From positions 1-7,085 of the forward strand of contig SKJM01000410.1 in assembly GCA_007122045.1 (NCBI GenBank): a stretch of DNA of 7,085 nucleotides, in the 5' to 3' direction. Source of the DNA: Planctomycetales bacterium (lineage in GTDB: Bacteria > Planctomycetota > Planctomycetia > Pirellulales > Thermoguttaceae). Position numbers and translations under genes: made by a program. The notes under the pieces were generated by a model. The model did not search any database. It was not told the origin of the DNA and was given only the letters and a program-made list of their open reading frames with translations. Of the stretch, positions 1-6,700 are shown one piece after another. Positions within the stretch are counted from its first letter, which is position 1. Each line of letters opens with the position of its first letter.

Positions 1-115
1 ACACGAACCACAGCATGATCCCGGCGTACGTTTGCGCCGTGCTCTTGTACCATGCCGTCCGGGCCTCTTGGGGCACCGGCTTGGCTGCCGCCACATAATC
101 GGGTAGGGACGCCAC
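1..115 (-). CDS. Probable membrane permease, N-terminal fragment (runs off window)
   Basis: A minus-strand gene starts with GTG at 115 and is open for 38 codons to the window edge. It is too short to be found by a length-based ORF search. A strong Shine-Dalgarno AAGGAG (123-128) lies 7 bases before the GTG, and this decides the start. The visible protein begins M-A-S-L-P-D-Y-V and continues through P-V-P-Q-E-A-R-T-A-W-Y-K to a hydrophobic turn at Y-A-G-I-M-L-W-F-V. This looks like a short cytoplasmic tail entering a first membrane helix. The pattern of an Ala/Arg-rich tail, W-[YF]-K, then T-Y-A-G-[IV]-x-L-W resembles planctomycete purine/cytosine-type (NCS1-like) permeases as I remember them, but too little is visible for a firm family call. 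It lies downstream of the aldolase on the same strand, so it may import the substrate of that pathway. That it is a gene is likely; that it is a permease is inference. Confidence 0.65.
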   Translation of the reverse strand, partial: MASLPDYVAAAKPVPQEARTAWYKSTAQTYAGIMLWFV

Positions 116-122
116 AATCGAT

Positions 123-128
123 CTCCTT
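123..128 (-). promoter_or_regulatory. Ribosome binding site AAGGAG for the GTG-started permease-like gene
   Basis: A perfect AAGGAG sits 7 bases upstream of the GTG at 115-113. It is the main evidence that a gene begins here, since no ATG is available nearby in frame. Confidence 0.7.
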
Positions 129-255
129 GGGTTTGGGGAATGGGAGCGGATGCGCAACGGAAGACAAACCGTCAGGCGCGCCAGCCCGCCATCGGCCATG
201 GTGCTGCGAAACGGTTTTCGTCCGAAGCCGTCCCGCACGAAACCGACACCCCAAT

Positions 256-267
256 ACTGTAAACAGT
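256..267. promoter_or_regulatory. Small palindrome overlapping a weak promoter-like sequence (possible operator)
   Basis: ACTGT-(2 bases)-ACAGT is a perfect 5-bp inverted repeat with a 2-base centre. On the minus strand its second arm reads TACAGT, 17 bases after TTGCAC, a poor to moderate sigma70-like pair pointing toward the permease-like gene about 140 bases downstream. A regulator half-site arrangement over a -10 box would fit local control of uptake, but one short palindrome is weak evidence. Confidence 0.25.
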
Positions 268-383
268 GCCGAAAGCGGGTGCAAGCCCTCGAAAAACGAA
301 AAAGAGCGGGGAAGTGGGCCGGCGGATCATCGTCCCCTCGCACATGCGGCAAAGGCGATATTTCCGGCACAAATGCTTGGGCG

Positions 384-1094
384 CTACCGCTTGACAGCGG
401 TATGGCCGAACAGGCCGTTGTGACTAGCGCACTGGTCGAGAATGGCCAGGCCCGACGCCAGCCCGACGCCGAACCGGCTGACACCCAGGCGGATCATCTC
501 CCGGACCGTCTGAAAATCGCGGACCCCGCCGGCGGCCTTCACCTGCGCGGCGTCGCCGATGGCCGATTTGATCAGCCGTACGTTTTCCAGCGTGGCCCCG
601 GTTTCGGCCCAGCCGGTGCCCGTCTTCACAAAGGCCGCGCCGGCCCGCACCGCAAGCCGGCTGGCCCGCACGATTTCGTCGGCCGTCAGGTAGTGGGCTT
701 CGATGATCACCTTGACGGGGGCGGGGTGGGCGGCTTGCACGACGACCTGGATCTCATCCTCCACCCGCTCATCCCATCCCGAACGGAAAAAGCCGACGTT
801 CATCACCATGTCCAACTCGACCGCTCCCTGTTCGAGTTGCTGGCAGGCTTCGGCCACCTTGATGGAGATGTCACAGGCCCCCGAGGGGAAGCCGACCACT
901 CCTCCCACCCCCACCTCCGGGCTGTCGGCCAGCAGGCGGACCAGTTCCGGCACGTAACACGGCATGGCGAACGCGCAAATGCAGCCGTATTGCTTGCACG
1001 TCTCGGCCAGGACGCGAATCTCGTCGAGGTCGACGTCGGTCCGCACGGCGCTGAGGTCCATCATGCGGGCGAGTTGGGCGGGGGTCAGGTCCAT
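384..1094 (-). CDS. deoC: Deoxyribose-phosphate aldolase family protein (DeoC-like)
   Basis: A 236-residue class I (Schiff-base) aldolase of the DeoC family. The classical enzyme cleaves 2-deoxyribose-5-phosphate to acetaldehyde and glyceraldehyde-3-phosphate in the cytoplasm. The family signature residues are in place. Asp95 in V-E-L-D-M-V matches the proton-relay Asp (E. coli D102). Lys157 in F-V-K-T-G-T-G matches the Schiff-base lysine (E. coli K167). Lys186 in V-K-A-A-G-G-V-R matches the second lysine (E. coli K201). The length is normal for bacterial DeoC (about 220-260). The ATG lies only three bases after the stop of the dehydrogenase gene, so the two are almost certainly co-transcribed and probably translationally coupled. 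Near the N-terminus, D-L-S replaces the common D-H-T, so the true substrate could be another short aldol. DeoC-like aldolases in sugar-catabolic operons are not always nucleoside enzymes. The family call is firm; the exact substrate is not. Confidence 0.93.
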   Translation of the reverse strand: MDLTPAQLARMMDLSAVRTDVDLDEIRVLAETCKQYGCICAFAMPCYVPELVRLLADSPEVGVGGVVGFPSGACDISIKVAEACQQLEQGAVELDMVMNVGFFRSGWDERVEDEIQVVVQAAHPAPVKVIIEAHYLTADEIVRASRLAVRAGAAFVKTGTGWAETGATLENVRLIKSAIGDAAQVKAAGGVRDFQTVREMIRLGVSRFGVGLASGLAILDQCASHNGLFGHTAVKR

Positions 1095-1097
1095 GGG

Positions 1098-2036
1098 TTA
1101 CTCGGCTCCGAACGCCGCCTTGAAGGCATCGGCGATTTCCGGGTGCACGTCGGGGTTGATCCCGTCCTGGCCGTAGGGCAGGCCCATCTGGTCGAGGTCG
1201 TGCTTCAGTTGCACGATTTCCTCCTCCGGGCTCACGCGCGGCGGCACGCAGCGGCCCAGCGGGGTGAGCCACGCGTTGAGCGTATGGCCGCCGTCGACCA
1301 CCAGGTCGTGCCCGGTCACGTAGTTCGACGCGGCCGAGGCGAGGAAGATGACCGCCCCGTGCAGGTCCTCCGGCCGCTCAACGTGCCCCAGCGGTGTCAG
1401 CTCGCGAATGCGCCGCCGCACGACCACGGGCGTGGAGGCGTGCATGGGCGAGAGGACGTAGCTGGGGCTGATGCAGTTGACGTTGATGTTGTACTGCCCC
1501 CACTCGGCGGCCAGCATGCGAGTCATCTGCACCACGCCCGCCTTCGAGCCGTTGTACGCCGCGTTGCAGTTGCAGATGTTGGCCGACATCGACGCGATGT
1601 TGATGATCTTCCCCTCGATGGGCGCCTGGCGGAGCATCTGCTGCGCTTCGGCCTGGGCGCACAGGAACGCGCCGGTCAGGTTCACGGCGATGACCTTGTC
1701 CCAGTCGGCCTGGGGAAACGTTTCGTCGGCCCCTAGGATGCCGATGCCCGCGTTGTTCACCGCAACGTCGAGCCGGCCGAACCGCTCGGCCACCTTCCGC
1801 ACGGCCTCCTGAACCTGCTCGCGCTGGGTCACGTCGCAGGAGACGAACAGCGCGTCGCGGCCGGCGGCGCGGATTTCGTCGGCCGTCTTGGGGCCGGTGT
1901 TGGCGTCGAGGTCGAGGATGGCCACGTCGGCCCCGGCTTGGGCCAGCGCCACCGCGCAGCCGCGCCCGATGCCCACCGCGCCGCCGGTGACCAGGGCTTT
2001 CTTGCCCGAAAGATCGAAAAGTGAGAGGTCGGACAC
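1098..2036 (-). CDS. Short-chain dehydrogenase/reductase (SDR) with C-terminal extension
   Basis: A 312-residue classical SDR, an NAD(P)-dependent cytoplasmic oxidoreductase of sugars or polyols. The Rossmann glycine motif T-G-G-A-V-G-I-G is at residues 17-24, Asp42 at the end of beta-strand 2 favours NAD(H), C-D-V-T is at 68-71 and N-N-A-G at 94-97. Asn119, Ser149, Tyr161 and Lys165 (Y-N-G-S-K) form the catalytic set. The nucleotide-binding core ends near residue 255 with V-V-D-G-G-H-T. About 55 further residues follow, so the protein is longer than the usual 250-residue SDR. An in-frame ATG exists at 2126, but that extension reads through the terminal repeat of the mobile element. The GTG at 2036 has AAAGGA 8 bases upstream and is followed directly by L-F-D-L-S-G-K-K-A-L-V-T, the standard SDR beginning, so I take GTG as the start. 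It is followed three bases later by the DeoC-like gene, and the pair probably converts one intermediate in series. The substrate is unknown. Confidence 0.93.
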   Translation of the reverse strand: MSDLSLFDLSGKKALVTGGAVGIGRGCAVALAQAGADVAILDLDANTGPKTADEIRAAGRDALFVSCDVTQREQVQEAVRKVAERFGRLDVAVNNAGIGILGADETFPQADWDKVIAVNLTGAFLCAQAEAQQMLRQAPIEGKIINIASMSANICNCNAAYNGSKAGVVQMTRMLAAEWGQYNINVNCISPSYVLSPMHASTPVVVRRRIRELTPLGHVERPEDLHGAVIFLASAASNYVTGHDLVVDGGHTLNAWLTPLGRCVPPRVSPEEEIVQLKHDLDQMGLPYGQDGINPDVHPEIADAFKAAFGAE

Positions 2037-2038
2037 GT

Positions 2039-2050
2039 AAACATTCCTTT
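2039..2050 (-). promoter_or_regulatory. Ribosome binding site deciding the GTG start of the SDR gene
   Basis: AAAGGA (about 2045-2050) precedes the GTG at 2036-2034 by 8 bases. A nearby ATG (about 2044) is in another frame and would not yield the dehydrogenase. Confidence 0.6.
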
Positions 2051-2072
2051 CGCGTTTGGTGATGGTCGTTCG

Positions 2073-2104
2073 CAGGGGCGGCCCCCTAGTTGTTGTACAC
2101 AAGT
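2073..2104 (+). repeat. Left terminal inverted repeat of the MITE-like element
   Basis: Begins CAGGGGCGGCCCCC and ends GTTGTTGTACACAAGT. The last 16 bases are the exact reverse complement of 2301-2316. It is followed by a short tandem duplication of CACAAGT (2098-2104 and 2105-2111). Confidence 0.7.
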
Positions 2105-2137
2105 CACAAGTCACGTGCGGCAACAACGGGCATCTTC

Positions 2138-2156
2138 ACCTCCCCGCCGGGGAGGT
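2138..2156. repeat. Perfect hairpin inside the element
   Basis: An 8-bp perfect stem (ACCTCCCC / GGGGAGGT) with a three-base loop. No T-run follows on either strand, so it is not a classical intrinsic terminator, although it could stall transcription or protect an mRNA end. It resembles, in reverse orientation, the hairpin at 2263-2284 and its flanks (CTTCACC...GTCGG). Confidence 0.6.
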
Positions 2157-2262
2157 CGGACGCGGTAGCGGCCGGGTGGGGCACACGGGGTACCCCGCCT
2201 TTGCTTCTCGTAGCCTCGTGTAGCTTGGTATAGTAAGCGCCCTCCCCGGGCCTGTGAGCCCG

Positions 2263-2284
2263 ACCCTCCCGCAAGCGGGAGGGT
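2263..2284. repeat. Perfect hairpin inside the element, downstream of the cupin gene
   Basis: A perfect inverted repeat ACCCTCCCGC-AA-GCGGGAGGGT, which forms about 9 base pairs with a 4-base loop. It lies 65 bases after the cupin stop in the direction of transcription. There is no U-tract, so its role as a terminator is doubtful. It may act as a 3' mRNA stabiliser for the toxin-antitoxin/cupin transcript. Confidence 0.6.
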
Positions 2285-2300
2285 GAAGGATATGGCCCAA

Positions 2301-2332
2301 ACTTGTGTACAACAACGAGGGCCGTCCCCCTG
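2301..2332 (-). repeat. Right terminal inverted repeat of the MITE-like element
   Basis: On the minus strand it begins CAGGGGGACGGCCC and ends GTTGTTGTACACAAGT, pairing with 2073-2104. It ends 17 bases from the stop codon of the cupin gene. Confidence 0.7.
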
Positions 2333-2349
2333 GCAACGGCAGCCGCTTC

Positions 2350-3039
2350 TTACAGGCTTGCCTTCGGGTTGGAGAACCGCAGCCCGTCCATATCGTGGAA
2401 GGTGCCGTACTCGGTCACCAGCGCGCCTTCCGGACCGCCCACCATGAAGTGCCACGCCTCCAGCCGGTTGAGGTGCCCGATCTCGTCGATGCCCAGCGGG
2501 GTGCAGCGGCGGGAATGGACCAACTCGCGCTGGCTGGGCGGGATCTTTTCGATCAGTTCGGGCGTGGGATCGCCTTCGCCGAACGTGTAGATCATCCCCT
2601 TCCGCGGCTGCCACGATTCCATTTTCGCCGCGCCCTTGTCGGTGGGCACGTGGCAATGCTCGGGAATCATCTGGCCCGGCAGCAGGTAGATTTCGTGGCC
2701 GAAGTAGTTGTAGTCCTGCCGGTTCAGCCAGAAGATGCCGGCCATGCCCACCCGCGCGAAATCGCCCAGGTTGAAGTCCAGGATCCACATGTCGGCTTGG
2801 AGCGTTTCGCTAATGGGATAATGGAACCGCTCGAACATGTCGTAGTAGGCGGCCCGGGCGTTGTCGATCTGGAAGTTGCCTTCGGAATCGTAGAAATCGG
2901 CATTGGTGTAGGTCTTGACCCGGCTGGGGCCGCAATCGTCGGCCGAGGCGGGCGTGGACCACGGGTTGGCCATCGCCGCGCCGGTGGCCGCAGCACCGGC
3001 GAGCAGGGAACGGCGGGAAATGCGATTGGGGGTACGCAT
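2350..3039 (-). CDS. Tat-exported cupin, D-lyxose ketol-isomerase-like
   Basis: A 229-residue protein with a twin-arginine signal (S-R-R-S-L-L at residues 8-13, an alanine-rich hydrophobic stretch, probable cleavage after A-S-A near residue 33). The mature part is a single cupin domain. Metal ligands are visible as His128 and His130 (P-E-H-C-H), Glu141 (K-M-E) and His197 (E-A-W-H-F), the H-x-H...E...H set of cupins. The segment from L-P-G-Q-M-I-P-E-H-C-H to K-M-E, and the late T-E-Y-G-T-F-H-D-M-D, match the layout of D-lyxose isomerase-type sugar isomerases. Isomerisation of an aldose/ketose is therefore the best guess. Export by Tat fits folding with bound metal in the cytoplasm first. I chose the ATG at 3039 because it is followed at once by the Tat signal and preceded by AGGAG, 11 bases away, located in the last codons of the toxin gene. 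The open frame upstream (to 3240) is only read-through over the toxin. The family call is good; the activity is untested. Confidence 0.85.
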   Translation of the reverse strand: MRTPNRISRRSLLAGAAATGAAMANPWSTPASADDCGPSRVKTYTNADFYDSEGNFQIDNARAAYYDMFERFHYPISETLQADMWILDFNLGDFARVGMAGIFWLNRQDYNYFGHEIYLLPGQMIPEHCHVPTDKGAAKMESWQPRKGMIYTFGEGDPTPELIEKIPPSQRELVHSRRCTPLGIDEIGHLNRLEAWHFMVGGPEGALVTEYGTFHDMDGLRFSNPKASL

Positions 3040-3047
3040 GGTTGTGG

Positions 3048-3329
3048 TTACTCCTGGGGGGAAGGGTTGGTTTGGTGTAAAAGCTGTCGTTCGTATTCGT
3101 CGTGGTTTCCGATCCAGAACCAATAGAACGTGTCGTTCTCGAGAACGGCCAGAGACCGATAGCCTCCGCCTATACGGACGGACCAAAGATTCCCGATCTT
3201 CTTGAATTGGAGTGAAGGATGGCGGGAATTCCGTTCCCACAAACGATACGCCACCTTGGCCCTCGCCCGGATTTCGGTCGGGAGTGCTGCAAAGGTCCTC
3301 CAGAAGTCAGGAGTTGTTGATGACTTCAT
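3048..3329 (-). CDS. RelE/ParE-superfamily toxin of a type II toxin-antitoxin pair
   Basis: A 93-residue protein. It opens with an amphipathic helix region (F-W-R-T-F-A-A-L-P-T-E-I-R). The strand-rich core follows: H-P-S-L-Q-F-K-K-I-G (37-46), W-S-V-R-I-G-G-G-Y-R-S-L (49-60), then F-Y-W-F-W-I-G-N-H-D-E-Y (68-79). This order of H-P-S-L-x-F-K, V-R-x-G-x-G-Y-R and W-F-W-I-G-x-H-D-E-Y is typical of RelE/ParE-like toxins, which in characterised members cleave ribosome-bound mRNA or block gyrase. Which activity applies here cannot be told. The start could also be a TTG at 3356, but the ATG at 3329 is preferred. It lies inside the end of the antitoxin gene (23-base overlap), with AAGGA upstream at loose spacing, which implies translational coupling. 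Its last codons contain the ribosome binding site of the cupin gene. Confidence 0.85.
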   Translation of the reverse strand: MKSSTTPDFWRTFAALPTEIRARAKVAYRLWERNSRHPSLQFKKIGNLWSVRIGGGYRSLAVLENDTFYWFWIGNHDEYERQLLHQTNPSPQE

Positions 3330-3543
3330 CGAGGGGCTTCGTCCTTCCGGCTTCAATGTCGTCCCGGACCCGCTTCAGCACCGCATGAAGGCGGCCGTCC
3401 GACTGGGCATCGCGCTCGATCTGCTCGTCCCATCGGTCGGGATGCGAGAGTTCGTATTCGGCCAGCCACGAAAGAAACTCATCAAGCTCCTTCTTGGGAA
3501 GGGACCGGACCTCGGCGGCAATCTTCTGAACTGTCGCATTCAT
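3307..3543 (-). CDS. Antitoxin partner of the RelE/ParE-like toxin
   Basis: A 78-residue, charged, probably helical protein starting M-N-A-T-V-Q-K-I-A-A-E-V. The motif L-P-K-K-E-L-D-E-F-L-S-W-L (15-27) and the acidic, partly disordered tail I-E-A-G-R-T-K-P-L-D-E-V (63-74) are what I expect of small antitoxins paired with this toxin type. Position is the strongest evidence, because it precedes and overlaps the toxin gene by 23 bases. The ATG at 3543 has GAGGA 10 bases upstream. The frame stays open upstream to an ATG at 3669, which would give 120 residues. A promoter with its -10 box at 3672-3677 would place the transcript start at or beyond that ATG, so I prefer the shorter form. Antitoxin and toxin together usually repress their own promoter. 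No strong operator palindrome was seen here. Confidence 0.75.
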   Translation of the reverse strand: MNATVQKIAAEVRSLPKKELDEFLSWLAEYELSHPDRWDEQIERDAQSDGRLHAVLKRVRDDIEAGRTKPLDEVINNS

Positions 3544-3709
3544 GATACCATTATCCTCGCACAAGTCATTATCGTACAGGTCTTCCCGACGCAAGACCAT
3601 CCCCTCGGGCCAACATGTGCCCTCCAGTACAGGGAAGGTCCACGACCGGCCGCCACATTTCTCATCCATAAATCATACCTCTCTCGCCGGGCAATTTCAA
3701 GAGGTTCCG
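3544..3709 (-). other. Leader region between the heme-protein gene and the antitoxin
   Basis: A 166-base gap. It carries the promoter at 3672-3700 and an in-frame open extension of the antitoxin frame (42 codons from an ATG at 3669, with Cys and Trp in an otherwise unrecognised segment). GAGAGG stands 8 bases before that ATG, but this overlaps the promoter spacer, so it would be transcribed only from a promoter further upstream. No terminator for the large gene was found. Confidence 0.4.
3672..3700 (-). promoter_or_regulatory. Sigma70-type promoter for the toxin-antitoxin/cupin genes
   Basis: On the minus strand TTGAAA (3695-3700) is followed after exactly 17 bases by TATGAT (3672-3677), each 5 of 6 to consensus. 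It lies in the gap between the stop of the large heme protein (3710) and the antitoxin. Expected initiation is near 3663-3667, giving a leader of about 120 bases before the ATG at 3543. Confidence 0.6.
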
Positions 3710-6700
3710 TCAATCGCCGGAAAGGATTTCCCAGTCGTACAGCCTCTCACCCGCTCGGATCGCCTCGCGGTATCTCAGCTCGATCTGCCGCCGCTGCTGG
3801 TACTTCACTTCGCGCCACAGGTCGATGCCGCTCAGCTCGAAGCCTTCCATGCCCACGTCGGGCCGCGCGGCCAGCATCTCCTGGCCGGCGCGGATGATCG
3901 CCAGCGCCTCGCGGTAGGCCGGGTCGTTGCGGTCGTCGAACCGCTGAAGCACGGGGCTCAACTCGGGGCGGTCGAAACTCACCAACGGTCCCTGGTTCCG
4001 CCCGTGGTTGAACTGGCGCCCCAAATCGCGTCCGGTAAGCTGCCCCAGCCGATTCAACTGGCTACCGTCGATCGGCGACCGCCCGCCGGGGTTGGTCGGA
4101 TACGACGTGCTGTAGTCGGGATAGAACACCGCGTTCAGGTCGATCCAGGTGGCCACCCGCGCGAACTCGTCGGCGCTGAGCTTTACGGCCTCGTGCTCGT
4201 CGTGCTGGTTCCGCAGCACGCGCATCAAGGGGCTGGCGTGCGAGCCCCAGGAATAGGCCGGCTGCACCTCGGCCGGCCCGCCGCCGACCACGCGAATGTA
4301 CCGCTTTCGCCACAGCTCGTTGTACGAGGTGTTGAAGATCAGGTTCCGGTCGCCGGCCAGAAGCAGCTTCTCGCCCGCCGGTTCGCCGAAGTCGTGGCAG
4401 CTTGCGCAGTGCTTGTCGAACACCGGCTGCACCTCGGTCATGTAGCAAAACATGTCGGTGGATCCGCGCCAGCCGTCCATCGGCGCCGGCGCGTTGCGCA
4501 GCGCCAGGGGCATGGCCCGGCCGGGTTCGGGCAGCGGCGCCGTGCGGCGGTCTTCATGGCAGCCCACGCAGCCGGTCGTCTCCCCCGACTGCACCACCGT
4601 GCCGCTGCGCATCGACTGGATCATCATGCCCTCTTCGTCGAGCAGTTGGAAGTAGACGAACGTGTCGGAGGGAACGGAGAAATGGGCCGACCCGTCCGGC
4701 TCGACCGGCACGGTGCCCAGGATGCGCTTGGTTTCGAAACTGTGCCAATTCACGCCCGGATGATGCACCCCCTGGCCCCCCCATACGCCGGGCACCCAAT
4801 AGCGCTTCTCCGGCGATTCGACCACGCGCAGGTACTTGACGCTGCCGCGGGCGACCCCTTCCATGTGCACGCCCTCGTACACGTCCTGCACGTACATCAG
4901 GCCCTCGGCGTTCTCGAAGTCGCGCCGCGATGGAATCTCCACCGGCCGCTCGTTGGGGCCCAGCGGCACCGGATTGAAGCAGCCCGGTCCCTCCGTATGC
5001 AAGAGGATTTCGTTGCCGAATACGTCGACCAGGAAGATGCCCGTCCGGTTGGCGTCGCGCGTGCCGCCGGCTCCTTCAATCAACCGCGAGACGAGGAAAC
5101 AGGTTTCGCTCAGCGGATGCGGGTCCTTGTACTTCGGCCGCACGCGCATGAAATCGTCCCAGGCGTTGTTCGCCGTGCCGGGATCCTTCACCAGGTCCAT
5201 CGCGCTTTCCGGCCAGATGCGCACCACCGGCGCCCGGCCGTCGAGCCCCAGCCGCCGGTCGATAATCGCCAGGGCCCCCCAGGAAAGGTCGTGGCACGAA
5301 GAAAACACACTCAGCGCTTTCTGCGTACCCGGGATGATCCGCGCGTCGATCACCGCCCCGGGGGCCGGCGTGTTGTTGCCCCAGTAGATCGCCTGGTTCG
5401 TGCCGTCGGGGGCCACCGTCCACAGCGCCTGGGCGTCGCCGAAGTTCCGGTCGACGTACTCCCAGCGGTCGTACAGGATGCGGCCGTCGGGCAGGATGTC
5501 GGTGGGCCGCTCGAACAGCGTGCTCTTGGTGATCTGGTGGATGTTCGCGCCGTCGGCCTCCATGCGGTACAGGTTCGCGCTGATGTGCCGGTTGCACATG
5601 ACGTACTTCGGCTCCCGCGTCGAAGCGAACACGATCGTGTCGTCGGGCAGGTACAGCGGATGGATGTCGTCGGCGTCGCGCAGGTGGGTCAGTTGCCTCA
5701 GCCCGGTGCCGTCGGCGTTGATCTCATAAATGTGGTAGTTGCCGTCGCGGGTCTGCCGCATCGAGAAGACGATGCGCTCGCCGTCCCAATGCACGCGCGG
5801 ATCGCGAATGACCCCCTCGGGCGCTTCGAGCAGCGTGGCGACCTCGCCGCCGTTGGCCAGGTCGAGCACCTTCAGCGCGCCGCCGGGGCGGAAGTGACCC
5901 TGGTTGAACTCGTGCTCGGCGTCGGGCGAGAAGTTGTGCGTGTTGTGGTGGTCGTAGGTGTACTGTTGCCGCACCACGAATAGGATGGGCCGGCCGCTGA
6001 CCAAGGGGTTCGCGACCAGCGCCTCGCGGCGCAGCGCGTCGAACTGTTCCCGCAGCCGCTCGGCCTCGCCCCGGCCCGCCGCCAGAGCGTCTTCCAGCCG
6101 CTCGAGCCGCGCCAGGTACTCGCCGCCCTTCGGGTATCGCTCGCCGAACGTGGCCGTATGATGCTCGATCGCCTCGCGCAGCGGCTGATGCACGTGCGCG
6201 ATCCTTTGCCGGGCGCGCCCGGCGTTTCGGGCCCGGGTGGCCTCCGGGTCGATGCGGCCCTCGGCCCGGAAGTCGTCGAACGTGATGTGCCCCCAACCGC
6301 CCGTGTGCCGGTCGACCAGCCGGAGGAATACCTTCCGGCCGATCCACGGCTTCACGTCCCACTCGACCCGGTGCATGGACTGACTGTTCTGGCCGCGGGC
6401 GTGCAGCACCTCCTCGCCGTCCTCGGTGCAAAGGGCCACGTACGTGGTCGGGTGGGACCCGCCGCCGACGAGCATCGACGCGGTGGGGCCGGTGAGCACG
6501 AACACGGGCGATTCCACCACGCCGGTCTGGTTGTCGTCGGGCCGGTCGCTATCGGCCCGTTCCAGCGTGGTCAGGTAGTGCTTCCCCTGGTTCGTATAGC
6601 GCACCGTATTGTTGTGGAACTCGAACTGGCGGTCGCCCAGCAGCTTGCTGAAGCTCCCCTCGACCACCTGCCACCCCTGGAGGTCGCCCGTCTCGAAGTC

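Larger units (their letters stand above)
116..383. other. Intergenic region between deoC-like gene and permease-like gene
   Basis: This 268-base stretch holds no convincing complete gene. A 66-codon minus-strand frame inside it (172-372) has no recognisable domain and no good ribosome binding site. Reading on the minus strand just after the aldolase stop, there is a G-rich/C-rich pairing (about 304-311 with 334-339) followed by two T-runs (TTTTTCGTTTTT, about 291-303). That could be a weak intrinsic terminator, but the stem is poor. Further down is the palindrome at 256-267 described separately, then the Shine-Dalgarno of the next gene. Confidence 0.5.
2073..2332. mobile_element. Miniature inverted-repeat element (MITE-like), about 260 bp, non-coding
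   Basis: The two ends, 2073-2104 and 2301-2332, are inverted copies of each other. The inner 16 bases (GTTGTTGTACACAAGT) are identical, and both begin CAGGGG at the outer edge, giving 26 of 32 matches without gaps. Between them is no coding sequence I can recognise but several strong hairpins. The size, terminal inverted repeats, lack of a transposase and position between two genes fit a non-autonomous element mobilised in trans by a transposase elsewhere in the genome. I could not identify a clear target-site duplication, so the outer boundaries are approximate. The insertion accounts for nearly the whole 313-base gap between the cupin stop and the SDR start. Without it the two genes would be about 53 bases apart. 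An alternative reading is a folded intergenic RNA or REP-type repeat cluster. Confidence 0.6.

Noticed and set aside
172..372. 66-codon minus-strand frame in the gap after the aldolase
   Set aside because: No good ribosome binding site, no recognisable domain and unusual composition. It probably occurs by chance.
150..1736. Long plus-strand open frame of 528 codons opposite the aldolase and SDR genes
   Set aside because: Low-complexity, His/Arg/Gly-rich translation with no domain. It is the antisense shadow of two well-supported minus-strand enzymes in GC-rich DNA.
2229..2234. Plus-strand TGGTATAGT resembling an extended -10 promoter inside the element
   Set aside because: No -35 at suitable spacing, and it would transcribe antisense into the cupin with no gene to serve.
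2111..2788. Minus-strand frame of 225 codons overlapping the cupin's 3' half and the element
   Set aside because: Out of frame with the cupin, with an Arg/Gly/Pro-rich shadow composition.
2305..3126. Plus-strand open frame of 273 codons across the element end and the cupin gene
   Set aside because: It begins inside the inverted repeat and runs antisense to the cupin. No domain was recognised.
3542..5983. Plus-strand open frame of 813 codons opposite the large heme protein
   Set aside because: It has the typical composition of an antisense shadow (repetitive His, Arg, Val, Gln) and no recognisable motif. The minus strand encodes a multi-domain protein with clear motifs over the same span.
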